From Phycomyces blakesleeanus NRRL 1555(-) (lineage: Eukaryota; Mucoromycota; Mucoromycetes; Mucorales; Phycomycetaceae): 64,000 nucleotides of DNA. The notes beneath the pieces are model-generated. The model did not search any database and was not told the origin of the DNA. It worked only from the letters and a program-made list of their open reading frames with translations. This document shows positions 1-11,017 of this stretch, in pieces. The DNA lies in contig NW_017265135.1 of assembly GCF_001638985.1 (NCBI RefSeq), forward strand, positions 2,037,223 to 2,101,222, in the 5' to 3' direction. Position numbers and translations under genes: made by a program. Position 1 is the first letter of the stretch; the number at the start of each line of letters is the position of its first letter.

Positions 1-861
1 TTTGTTTATATACCTGAGCAGCACCAGTAATCATGTTCTTAATGTAATCAGCGTGACCGGGACAGTCAACGTGGGCGTAGTGACGGTTGTTTGTCTCGTA
101 TTCGACGTGTGCGGTAGAGATAGTAATACCACGGGCCTTCTCTTCGGGGGCCTTATCGATCTGGTTGTAGTCCATGAACTGAGCACCACCCTCAAGAGCC
201 AAGGTCTTGGTGATAGCAGCAGTCAAGGTGGTCTTTCCGTGATCAACGTGGCCAATGGTACCAATGTTGACGTGGGGCTTACCACGGCTGAACTTGCCTC
301 CAGCATCAGAAGCCATACCACGACGACCTATATACATACGATCCACAAAAAAAATGATTGAAGGTTTTGATGAGCCTAAAGTTGGAAAACGAAAGAGAGT
401 AATGGCATGCAATTGATAGCCCCGATTTTCCTCTTACCAAAGAACATCATACGGGGAGAAGCAGACTTGTAGGCATCCTTGAGGAGGTTGGCAGTCTATA
501 CAAAGCAATAAGTGTATAAGTTGGTGTGGTTTGGATCAATTAATTGATTCAAGTATTACATACCAACTTGTTACCGGAAGAGAGAGCCATACGAGCAGAT
601 CCAAAGGCTGTCAAAATCAAATAAAAATCAAGCAAATGACATTAATAAATAATAAAGAATAAATAATAAGAATTTTTTTCTTTGCTTTTTCAGGCACAGT
701 TTTTCTTGTATGTGTATGTGTGGCCAAAAAAGTTCTTTTTGAATATGTAAAGAAGTAGAATACTTGCCGCTCTTGGAGGCCACGGAAGAGACACATCTGC
801 GGGAAGCAATGCGAGTGGCAGGAAGAGCGACTTTGTTGACTGTGGTCTTCAAGGCGAACAT
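1..861 (-). CDS. TUF1: Mitochondrial translation elongation factor Tu (5' part; C-terminus lies left of the window)
   Basis: EF-Tu carries aminoacyl-tRNA to the mitochondrial ribosome in a GTP-dependent way. Exons on the minus strand are 768-861, 564-607, 438-495 and 14-327; bases 1-13 are already the next intron, so 170 codons are visible. Seen: an N-terminal presequence rich in Arg/Ser/Ala ([10 protein letters not shown]...) typical of matrix import, then [18 protein letters not shown] with the P-loop GHVDHGKT, the switch I segment KARGITI, and the DCPGHADY motif of G3. The first intron must use a GC donor (G|GCAAGT): this is the only choice that joins exon 1 to the KSAFGSARM frame, because the adjacent GT donor shifts the frame. 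Start chosen as the only ATG that opens the presequence. The G4/G5 motifs and domains 2-3 are outside the window. Confidence 0.95.
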
Positions 862-1529
862 GATATGAGTGGAGACGTCAAACGAGAAAAGAAGCGACAG
901 AGAGAAAAGAAAAACATTTTTTTTTTAAAAAAAATCGTTGTCTGTTCCTTTTTTTTAGAACCCCGTCGGGCAACCCCGGCCAAGAGTCACTATTTACACC
1001 TGGTGGAAATCGTTCCCGCCAATTGTTGTTGCGTCATTCTTGACATACAAAATAACCCCGGTGTCGACCAAAATCATAGTAAAAAGGAAGGATGGCTTCA
1101 ATTGGGGAGCAAGGTAATGATACGGTTTTTTATAGAGACCAAAAAGGCTTAAAGTTGGTTTGTAGCAGTTTTTGAGAGAGTTAAAGTAGCAAGGTGTAAT
1201 GTGTGTATATATATATATTTTATTGAATTTATAATAGGAATAAGAATGACAATATAAAAAAAAAGGAGGGGGGATTGAAAGATGTATAGTGGTGTAGGTT
1301 TATGGTTGAGTCAAGACCCGCCCTTTATTTTATTTTATTTTAGTTTTCAGATTGCTTGTTCCGCAGTCCTGGTAATGGTGGTGGTTGTGGTGGTGATAAT
1401 GATGATAATAATAGTGGGGAAAGAAAAGAAAAAGAAAAAAAAAAGAAAAAGATGGCAGCACAAGAAGCCACCAAGGAAATCATGCCTTTTTTGGATCCGG
1501 AGTACCAACCTATTCATGCACAGAGCACA
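862..1529. other. Intergenic: EF-Tu upstream region and DinB-like 3' flank
   Basis: No gene seen. The spacer holds A/T homopolymer runs, a short AT repeat near 1206-1221 and AATAAA-like motifs. Open frames on the plus strand from 1282 to 1637 are antisense to, or run into, the last exon of the minus-strand DinB-like gene. Confidence 0.6.
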
Positions 1530-2464
1530 CTACTTTTTGCTTTGAAGGGTCGATGGCGCCATACCGAAATCTTCAGGAACATCAATACCAGATTCGACAC
1601 AGATTATCTTTATTGTAGCATAGTGGTGGATCTATGAATTTTTATTTTAATTATTATTATTAAAAGAGAAAGGAATTAAATGCGGGGGTATTTTTTTTAA
1701 TATAATGAACCCCTCCTCCTGCTCATCCTCTAATCCCCCCGGTTGCACATAGACACACCCTCTCTCTTATAAGCCCGAGAAAACTTACTGCGTGAAGACA
1801 GCAAAACCACAATTCACGTCCAAATGAAGATACAAAATGAGACTTTAGGGAACTTTCTGGGTCAATATTAGCATGAAGAGTCAAGGGACTATTGTAGTCT
1901 ATTGATGTTGTCGCAGTCAGTCTTTCTTGAATGGCCTTGAGGTGGCGAATGGCTTCCTTCTGGCTAGTTTCCAAGGTTGTCTACAAAAGAAGAATATTTA
2001 AAGGTTAGCTTGGGAATTTTCTTTTATGTATAGTTTGTTTTGAATGATTACATTTCTGCTGCGTTCATCATAATCAACTACCCAACCATTCGAGGTTAGA
2101 GGGAGTTGAATTAATAAAAGTGAAAAATGATCGTATACATGCCTAATAAAGTCAAAATAATAATAATTAATAATTTACTTTTAGTACAATAAAAGAAGCC
2201 CGTTTACCGAATATGCTTTCCGAGAGTACCGCATGGCATACTCTGGGATGATATGATCAAACTATCGTCATCCAAACGATCCAAGAGATCAATCGATTGC
2301 TGAATTGTACTGACTGCAACGGCCAGTAAAGATGGAATTGGAGCTGGAGCTGTAACTGGAGCTGTAACTGGAGCTGTAACTGGAGCTGGAGCTGGAGCTA
2401 GAGCTAGAGCTGGATTTGTAGAAGGTGTATATGTAGGTGTTGTTGTTGGACTAGATACAAGCAT
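1530..2464 (-). CDS. DinB-like (four-helix, His-triad fold) domain protein
   Basis: Exons 2208-2464, 2052-2142, 1789-1980 and 1530-1631 join in frame to 213 aa. The core resembles DinB/YfiT-type metal-binding four-helix proteins. In order it shows GKHIRHVYDHF, then VVDYDERSRN, then SSFGRELWFCCLHA, then IHHYATIKII and the terminal VPEDFGMAPSTLQ. The His residues in the first and third elements are placed like the DinB metal-binding triad. The last exon was found because its product continues the motif exactly (LHA|IHHYA), so plus-strand open frames over it are shadows. Before the core, about residues 18-45 are an Ala/Pro/Val/Thr repeat encoded by a 12-bp tandem unit; this is not part of the usual fold. 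The biochemical role in fungi is unknown. Fold assignment is by motif recognition; function is not inferred. Confidence 0.8.
2338..2420. repeat. 12-bp/6-bp tandem repeat inside the DinB-like first exon
   Basis: Units of GGAGCTGTAACT alternating with GGAGCT/AGAGCT in the plus-strand reading. On the coding strand they encode Ala-Pro-Val-Thr repeats. Length variation would keep the frame because the units are multiples of three. Confidence 0.85.
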
Positions 2465-2745
2465 TATATGTATAGATACAATGAATGAAAGAATGAAATA
2501 AAGGAAAGAAAGAAAAGGAAAGAAAGAAGGAAAGAAAAAGGCCATGGGAGTGAAGAAGAAATATAGGGCCAGCTGAACGGACTTGTGACAGTCGAGAGCA
2601 CTGCGACGTACAATTCGTTTTTTTAAAATTATATATCCTTCTATGTATGCGTGTCTCACCAGCCACCTTTACAATCACATTCATCCAACTCCTGAAAAGA
2701 AAGCACAATAATTCTAATACGAACATCGAGTTTTAATATATTTAT

Positions 2746-2839
2746 TTATTTAATTCTGCCTTGGTCTTTGAGGTCCTGTCTCTCTTGATTTGAAAGACTC
2801 CAGAAAGAAGACTTTTTGCCATCAAACCAACGTCGAATC

Positions 2840-2872
<33 letters not shown>

Positions 2873-3220
2873 GAAATATATATATTAGTATTAGTATTTA
2901 AAATAAACAAAATTAAAACCAAAACCAAAACCAAGTTAAGATTCTTACTGAGGAAAAGCAATGTTCTTCACGACCAAAATCTGCAAACAAGACAACATAG
3001 CCACTCACAGCTATATATATATATATATATTTATTTATGACATTAGGATGTATATAGATCTCATATTAATTTACATACATAATGTTAATGCCCAACTAAG
3101 GATCTGCAATTGACGAGCCCTTGGAGGAGGTCTCATGGCCTCTACGCTGTGTAACTTCTTTCGGTAGTTGTCTTGGACGCTCTTTTCGACCTGCTCGGGA
3201 TACACGATTCTTTTCTCCAT
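2746..3220 (-). CDS. Small spliced single-TM protein, probably mitochondrial
   Basis: Three exons (3079-3220, 2949-3010, 2746-2838) with consensus GT-AG ends join in frame to 97 aa; no single open frame reveals the gene. The product is a basic N-terminal region (MEKRIVYPEQ..., then a PPPRAR stretch at about 31-36), one hydrophobic helix at about residues 43-58 (LTLSVSGYVVLFADF), then a hydrophilic tail with GREEHCFSS, IRRWFDGKK and SSFWSLSNQE. The size, single helix and basic flanks look like a small inner-membrane accessory or assembly protein, but I do not recognise a named family. The start is the first in-frame ATG after an AT-rich leader. The acceptor of exon 3 lies after a long A run, so its exact position could shift by a codon. 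Confidence 0.62.
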
Positions 3221-3699
3221 GATAATGAATGTAGAGAAAGGACAACAAAGTCTGTATTGTGACGGATTTTGAATGTGACAATTCCTCTCTTTACTTTGGT
3301 GTGCCTCTTTCTCTTTAATTTTTTTTTATTGGATTTATATTATATATATATATATATAGAAAACAAGTGTGTGTGGTTTATATACCATAGGGTTAACATA
3401 TAAAGAAGTATATGATTTTCTTTCAAGTAATGAGAAGATTAATAAATATTAATATTAATATGATTTGTAAAAGGAAAATATTTTATTTGTGAGTGCCTTG
3501 TTTTTGTTTTTGATTTTGTTTGGCTTCATCTAGATTCCATTACAGTATGTATGTATATAAACAAGAGAGAGATAGAAAGAAACATAGAAATAAAGAAAAG
3601 AAAAGAAAAATATAATAATTATAATAAAATAAAATAGAATAAAATAAAATAAAATAAAATAAAAAAACAATAGGAATTACGTCTACAGAGGTTTTGGTT
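3221..3699. other. Intergenic spacer, small TM gene to MMS19 3' end
   Basis: No gene seen. It contains an AT microsatellite near 3341-3357 and an (AAAAT)n-type pentamer array at about 3620-3666. Confidence 0.6.
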
Positions 3700-6600
3700 T
3701 TATGCCATGATGGCGTACCATTTTGCTCTACAGTCTACTGCCTCCTTTCTAACCATTCGCTTCTTGTCTCCTACAGACTGACCAAGTTGTTTGGTTACAT
3801 AACTCACATGTGGTGCCAACAAGTCGTTAGTCAGTCCAGCTGGAAATTGGGCTAGGCATTTAAGAGCAGCCACGCGCACAGGCAGTGGGTTTGGTTCCTG
3901 GCTGTTGAGCAAGTCTAGGAGAGCAGCAATTATCGCACGTGTGTGGGGTCCAACCACATCAGGTGCCTCTACAATAGCTAGCTGGAAGGTAGCAAGTGTA
4001 GAAACCTTGAGGGATGTGTCTGTCAGCGACAGAGATTGTATAAGCAAAGGAACAAGCTATATATATTTTATAAAAAAAATTATACAAGATGTTAATATGT
4101 TAATATATATATTTTTTGTTTTCTCTCTCTCTCTCTCTCTCTTTTACTATTACTACTATTAGTCTTTTATACTTACAGGAGGCAATTCATTTAACAGAAT
4201 TTGCTTGGGTACATTCTTCAGAAGGTAAGATAAAGCGATCAAGTAATTGTGCTTCACATCTAACAAAAAAAAATTACCGCATTCAATTAATACATTCTTA
4301 TAAACTTATATATATGTATTTGATCCAATCATTAACTAACAAATTAACTAACAAACTAACTAACCTGTGTTGGATGTACGGAAGCCATTTACAAGCTTGG
4401 GGAGACAGTGGCTGAAGAATCTTTGCTTATACAGGATCTATACAAGTTTGAGAAGGAGAAGGGGAAGTTGTGGTGAATATATATATAAAGAAATACCAAC
4501 TATTATATGCCTTACTGTCATCGTGCAATAAGAAAGCTTGTTCAGGGCTAGACTATCATCGCTAATCAAAATATCAAAGCCTTGAGGTGCCTGGCCATTG
4601 AAACTAGGGTCATTACACCAACCAATGATGTTATCCGTAAAAGCATAACCCTTGGGATGAGCTCTCATTATTAAAGCTTTGGTGATCTACATAGATATAC
4701 ACACACACACATATGTTTCATCAAGTAAGTAAAAAAATTTCCTCCCTTCTTTTCTTGTGGCGCAAATTAATCCACTTACCCAGAGATAGATACACAAAGC
4801 GCTTGCACTGTTAGTGTCTCGCTTGGTTATCAATGCTTCAAGCTGACCAGAAGCCTTTTGTACATAGGCAGTCATAGAAGCGTCTAATAAACATCATTAA
4901 TGGTCCGTATTTTCTATTCTTCTTCTTCTTTTTCAACCTCAAATATCAACTATATGTGTATTAATTTATTTTAATATACTTACTGTCTTTCCATTTGTTA
5001 ATTAATGAGCCGACAATTCTGACCAACGAAGTAAGTTGTCCGTGGTGGTTTGTTCCCAAAGCCAGGTTTACTAGTCTATCGATGAAGTTTTCGAGACTCT
5101 CTACTGGGTAAGTCACCTAAATTACAAGATTCCATATTTTGATTAGTTTCTTACTAAATCAAATTCTTGTTTTTGTTTTTGTTTGGTCTTATATATATAT
5201 ATAGTCTAACTAACATATTATGTTTACCTCCTTTCTGCATGTATTAACAATTGCAGAAAACAAATAAGTCGTTGACTTTTGGGCATCTGAGCTAGATGTC
5301 TAAATTCGCCACATTAGTAAATAAATAAAATATACGTATATATGTACGTATTAGACTTGTCTAACAGTTATAACTTACCTCAAGAGGAACAAAGGGAGTA
5401 GAAGAAGATATTTTAAGAGCCGAAAGGTCACCATGAATAAAGAGATTAAATGCACGGTCGAGATGTGTCTTTTGGGATCTATATACACATATAAAAACAA
5501 CAAAATTAAAGAAAAATATATACAGATAAATTAATTGTCGTGGTTACTGTTGCTGTTTGTTTGTTCGATTTTTTTCTCTTTCTTAAAAAAAAATATCTTT
5601 CAAGGATCATCAACAATACTTACGTAGAATCAAGTTCGTGGAATACATTAATCAAGATCAGAGCAATGGTTTCCAAGATTCTCTCGGACAAGATGGTCTG
5701 AGAACGCTTGCTGTCCAAAGAAGCCTCGATAGCCTTTGTTACCAGTGTGCTGTTAAATATATCAATGTAGGAACCAATATCTTTGTGTCCACTTTCGGCC
5801 TTGGACTTTAATATCTCCAGCAATGTTGCGAGAATAGCATGAGGATAAGCAACATCGGTATCTTATTAAATGTATAATATATGAAAGAGAGAAAGAAAAA
5901 GAAACAGTTAGATATACAGTTGAATATAAAGATATCTATTTTTTGCTTTGCTCTAGAATCTCCGTTATCTAGTATGTTAATATTATTAGTGGTTACCTTT
6001 TTCACAAACATCATCAAACTTTTTAATCAACACGGATACAGTAGACTTGAAAATCAAAGGTTCTGGAGAAAGCATTCTGAGAGTGTATAGGGTTTGATGG
6101 TACCCAATAGTGCTCTGTTGAGTTGCAGTATCGGGGAGCTGTTTGATCAAGGCTGGGATTGTTTGTTCAACAATAAATTTGCCGTTAAACTTTGAAATGG
6201 TACATAAAGCATTCAAAGCAGCAGCTCTACATTAAAAACAAACCAAAAAAACAAATGAATGAATGAATGAATGAGACACTGATTGATAGTTAAATATTAT
6301 ATATATTTACCTGAGTTCTTCATCTTGCTCGTTCATGAGGACTTTGTTAAAGGATTGAATAGCAATACCAACCTGAAGATGAACAAGTTAATTAATTAAT
6401 AAATAATGGTCGAGTATTTATAAGAGTTTCCTATATTTCTCTCCCCTTTTGTGCAATTTCTTGTTTGTCTTACTTTTTGCACTATGTACATATGTATATA
6501 TAATACTTACTTCATTGGGAGAAAGGTAATTCTTTACCAAGACCATCAAACGAAGACCATTAAGTCCAGCAAGACGTAAACCATTATATTCATTAGAAGC

Positions 6601-9146
6601 CAACAATGCAGATTCAAACATCGCAAAGAAACGATCCTTATAATCTACCAGAGGAGAAATAAAGTCTTGTTCCACTATTGGTTGTTGTTAGTATTATTTT
6701 AAAAATAAATAAATTAAAATAAAAGTAAAACGAGATTTTCTTATTATTATTATTATTATTAATGTCGTACTTACTGGCATCAAGGTCGTTCTCAGCTGAT
6801 CCATAGAGAGTTCGGCTTGCCTCAAGGTATTCGAGAATAACATCAAGAATAGCTTTCTTGCGTGTGGCGAGGTCTGTTTCACGGTGGAAGCGTAACATCA
6901 TAGGAATCACAGGTTCTGCTGCATAATGAAAAGCGGGATCTATATAAACATATATATGTATATGTATATGTATAATTAATTCTTGCTTGATTTTTCTTCT
7001 TCTTCCCTTCTCTTACCTGATGCTGATGCAATTGCTCTCAATATAAGGCTACTAGGTTTAGAGTTCTTCAATTCGGGATCCTTGAGGTTAGCAACACACT
7101 CGGTAATCAATGGTTTCAACGCCTTTTCAGTAGGGTCTCCCGATGCATTGCTGACACCTGTAGCAAGAGCTGCAACAACGCTCTTGATGGTAGCAAGAGA
7201 AGTATCTTCAAGTGTCTGATCAGTTGCATGAAACACCTATTTTTTTGACATGTAAGTATAAATAATTAAATAATTAAATACATTTCACAAAACAACAAAC
7301 TCAAATTGTTATTATTTGCTATAATATGTTACCTCTACTTTGAGAGCATCAAATATATCGTCAATGTGGGGTATAAGTGATGTGGCTCCATAAACAGGTG
7401 CGCACGCTTCTAATGTTTCCATAGAATCTTTCTATATGTTTGATGATATTAGTAATTATCATTATCATTATCATTATTTGTTAGAAATACAGGTACATAT
7501 ATGAGTTGGGTTTTGGTTTTGGTTTTGGTTTCGTTTTTTTTTACCTTTGCACTTCCAGAAGTTGAAGAAAGTTTTTCCATTATAAGAGGCACAGCAAACT
7601 TTGCAAAATGAGATGTAGCTGCAATACATTGTCTATTATTATTGCAGTTGTTTTTAACATGCATAGATATACATATGTTTGAGTATAATATTATTCCATT
7701 GACGCCCTTTTTTGTTCTTTTCTTTACCTCAGACTACTCTTTAAATCGTCAGAGGTAATTCCATAAGGATCATCCGGGGGAGGCTTAAAGGTGATAGGGA
7801 AGTAACAAAATGTGACTTCAAAGAGATCCTATAATATATTTATTAGTTTTTTAGTTTCATTCCATTATACACTCTAAACGACACTTCTTTCTTTACCTCC
7901 ACATAAGTTGAGATATCAAATTTCTCGATAATCGTTCTGATAAGCTTAAATGCACACATGAGATTTCTGGGATCCTTTTCACCATCTACTGCGTGTGTAA
8001 ATCCAGATACGAACTCATCATTGATTGTCTTGAGAGCTTACGGATTATGATTATTTTACATATCAATATTTTTTTAAAAGAAAAAAAACATTAGTTACCT
8101 ATATCAAACAGACCATTTCTCTTTCCATTGCTCTCGATCTATCTACCTACCTACCTATCTATCTATCTATCTATCTATATATCTATATATCTATATATAC
8201 CTGCTACATGTCTGTCCAATAAATTCTCAAATACTCTAAATGTTGTATTTCTTGTAACTTGAGGAAAACGCTGGACTTCAACATGTTCAAATAGCCTACA
8301 TTATATATTACATATAAAGAAGATTCTTTATGAGTATCTTCGAACAGTTCCTCCACACACATCTTTCTTTCTCGTCCTCCTTTTTCTTCTTCATATTGCT
8401 CTTGTTCATATTTGGTGTACACACTTTTTTGTTACAACTACTGCATTAGCTGCACTAAATTTATCAAACTCAGTGAGGGCCACCAATCCATCCATTAAGT
8501 TTGAAACGTTTGTATTTTCTGACAGACGCTCACAATAGAAATCCACCAGAACAGATACTAAATCAAATCAAGAATAATTATAATAATAATAATAATAATA
8601 AAAGTAGTCGAGTAACTCTAGGATCAATATACAAGAATAACCATTGTTGTTGTTTTTGCTGTTGGTATGATGAATATATTATATTTACCTGCTGGTGCAG
8701 TAATAGAAGCCTGATGACAGTGTCTCAAGGTATAAGATAAAAGACCGGTAGCTAAAATAAAATAAAATAAAATAAAATAAAATAGAATAGAATAGAATAG
8801 AACAGAGGTTAGAATGTATTAGTAAGAAAGGTACCATTTACATGTATATCTTTGGTAATTTTATTAATGTTATCTACATGCCTTTTGCACGCACAAAGTC
8901 ATCTTCATTGGTAAGGTATTCTCCCATCGATTGGATAAGACGCAAAAGGTTGTCCTGGATGGATGTGGCATTGATGGCTGAATCAGAGATCGTAAGCCAA
9001 TTATATTTTAATGTACTGAGGTGTTTATCTTATATATTTAAAGAGTGCTTACTTTTGACGACCTGATCAGCAGCCTGGATGGCTTCGGCTGATTGGTCGC
9101 CTGTGGCTACCATGTAATTAGCTACTTCTCTCTCAAGGGATGTCAT
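3700..9146 (-). CDS. MMS19: MMS19 (Met18), cytosolic iron-sulfur protein targeting factor; 24 exons
   Basis: MMS19 is the HEAT-repeat adaptor of the CIA targeting complex that delivers Fe-S clusters to DNA polymerases, helicases such as XPD, and other nuclear proteins. Exons on the minus strand: 9053-9146, 8882-8977, 8689-8751, 8425-8557, 8208-8295, 8099-8138, 7897-8036, 7728-7828, 7545-7632, 7333-7431, 7017-7236, 6775-6939, 6511-6674, 6311-6372, 5997-6226, 5624-5861, 5379-5478, 5228-5299, 4984-5116, 4780-4883, 4516-4686, 4365-4437, 4177-4259, 3700-4056. They join without a stop to 1037 aa, close to the human length (about 1030). Diagnostic: the N-terminal segment LGEYLT-like (SMGEYLTNEDDF) and the family signature CYFPITFKPPPDDPYGITSDD near residue 230. 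The C-terminal 119 residues match the HEAT end (VRVAALKCLAQFP...). Intron 2 uses a GC donor. The exon 5/6 junction (CAT|GTAGCAG) is the least certain. Confidence 0.93.
8141..8200. repeat. Tetranucleotide (CTAT/CTAC)n tract in an MMS19 intron
   Basis: Tandem CTAC then CTAT units, ending in AT-rich variants, lie between MMS19 exons 5 and 6. Confidence 0.85.
8757..8803. repeat. (AAAAT)n / (AATAG)n pentamer array in MMS19 intron 2
   Basis: Several AAAAT units followed by AATAG units. Similar pentamer arrays recur at about 3620-3666, 9363-9389, 29607-29636, 32640-32660 and 41715-41740. Confidence 0.85.
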
Positions 9147-11017
9147 TTGTCGATCGATCAAGAGTATGCGAGAGCCAAATTGTTGAGATAGCGCCCATCA
9201 GAGAGGTATCGTAGATGTGACTGGCAATTCGCCATTTATCCTGATGTGCTTATATTTATTTTATTTTATTCTTGGTTTAGTACTTTATGGTTTCAAAATC
9301 ATAAGTTTAAAGTAATAAATCTTTCGTAAATAAAATTAATATTAAAATGAAATTAAACAAGGTAAAATAAAATAAAATAAAATAAAAATAAGGTAATTAT
9401 TTTTACTGTAATATTAATAAAGAGAATGGCTACAAGTAGCGAGAGAGATAAAGAGGAGTTGAAAGAGAGGGGACTTTGCTTTAGATATCACTGTCAATTA
9501 TCATTAGCTTTAAAAGCAAATACATAAATATACATATACATATATAGAAAGTACAACCAAAATATGTCATTAGAAACTAATGAACCGTAGAATTGGGAAG
9601 CAACAATATATATATATATATACAACCCCTTGTACGTGTGTACGTGTGTACGTGTGTGTGTGTGTGTAATTATATGCACGAATTTATGAATGAATACATG
9701 AATGCATGCATGCAGGTATGTATGTATTTAGGTATTCATTCTATCTTGGTGGATCTCAAATGATTAATGAATTTTTTGATTTCATTGATGATAGTATTTT
9801 TCTCTTTTCTAAGCTCTGTATCTTACACGTGGTGTATGTTTCTTTGAAATGACAGACTGCCACGCTATTGAAAGGAGAGAGAAAGGAGGGGAGGTTGGGT
9901 CAGGACTATAAAGGAGATTTGTGCTTTTATGCTAAAGAGCTTTTTTTTGCTTTGTTTTGTAATTATTATTTTACCAGGTGTATAGAATATATAAGCTTAA
10001 AGAATATTAAGCTAGTGTATTGTATGAGGTTTGTATGTATAGTAAACCTTTTTATTATATTGATTTTGATGACTTGGACAATAAGAATTATAAGAGGCAT
10101 AAATATTATATATAAAAGAAAGCCTTGTCCCGCACGGGCCGCAGTTTCTATTCCAAATGCGTTGTTTTTGTAAGAGCTATTGAGATTATTTGTGTATATG
10201 GGCAAGTAGTACATGTGTATTTGACTGCCACTAGATAGATTAAGGAGAGTTTAATATGGTCTGATGTTGCCTTTTTGTCACTCAATGACTTTCTCCTTCA
10301 TTAAGAAAGAGTCTATATTACATTTTATAAAAGCAGAGCACTAAAATACTAAAAGCCATAGTCTTGTTAAATCAATACAAGAAATCTAATATAGAAATAT
10401 AGAGGCCCATTATTATTACTATTGGTTTACTTAATAATAATAATATATATATATATAAAGGGAAACTTTCTTGTCAAATTGGTCTTCGTTTTTGTTGTAT
10501 TTATATCGATATATCAAAAAGAAAAGAAAATTCACCTCCTTAAATACAAAAACCAAATAACGATTATAATGTTGAATATAAATATATGGCCTACAATGAT
10601 TCTTGGATAACTTGGCACTCTAGTAAAACATTGTACTCACCCCATATTCCACTCCTCCTTTTATACCTTATATTTTATTTTATAATATAATATAATATAA
10701 AAAATCGGGCCCCTTTTGTTTTATTTATTCGAATTTTTATATATACGGAAATTCTGGCGTACTGATAAAATATTAGATATTAAATATTAAATACTAAATA
10801 TTATATATATATATATATATATATTGTCTTGTCTTTGTACCTCACGTCATTCGTTTCTCTTTCCCTTGTTCCTTCTATCTATATACCTATATACCTATAT
10901 ATCTCTATATCTCTATAGACATTTCCCTCTCTCTTTCTCTTTCCTTTTTCTTTTCTTTTTTAATATACATATTAATTCTATTCTCGCCATTAATATTTAC
11001 TATTCTTCTTTTCCTTC
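9147..11017. promoter_or_regulatory. 1.9-kb divergent spacer between MMS19 and URC4
   Basis: No coding gene or tRNA recognised. It contains microsatellites (GTAC/GTGT near 9640-9668, GCAT/GTAT near 9700-9725, ATATTAA runs near 10770-10824) and a pyrimidine-rich CT tract at about 10850-10960 directly before the URC4 start, a common layout for fungal promoters and leaders. Scattered open frames here (for example 9868-10173) have AT-driven composition and no recognisable motif. Confidence 0.5.

Noticed and set aside
1282..1637. Plus-strand open frames with GGCGG/DDNN and Lys runs
   Set aside because: They lie antisense to the last exon of the DinB-like gene and over an intron/spacer repeat; the minus-strand splice model explains the DNA better.
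9147..9240. Upstream ATG of MMS19 (MGAISTIWLSHT...)
   Set aside because: It is in another frame from the conserved MMS19 N-terminus, which starts at 9146.
9868..10214. Overlapping frames on both strands in the MMS19/URC4 spacer
   Set aside because: Composition follows AT bias, no motif, no splice context; the two frames are shadows of each other.
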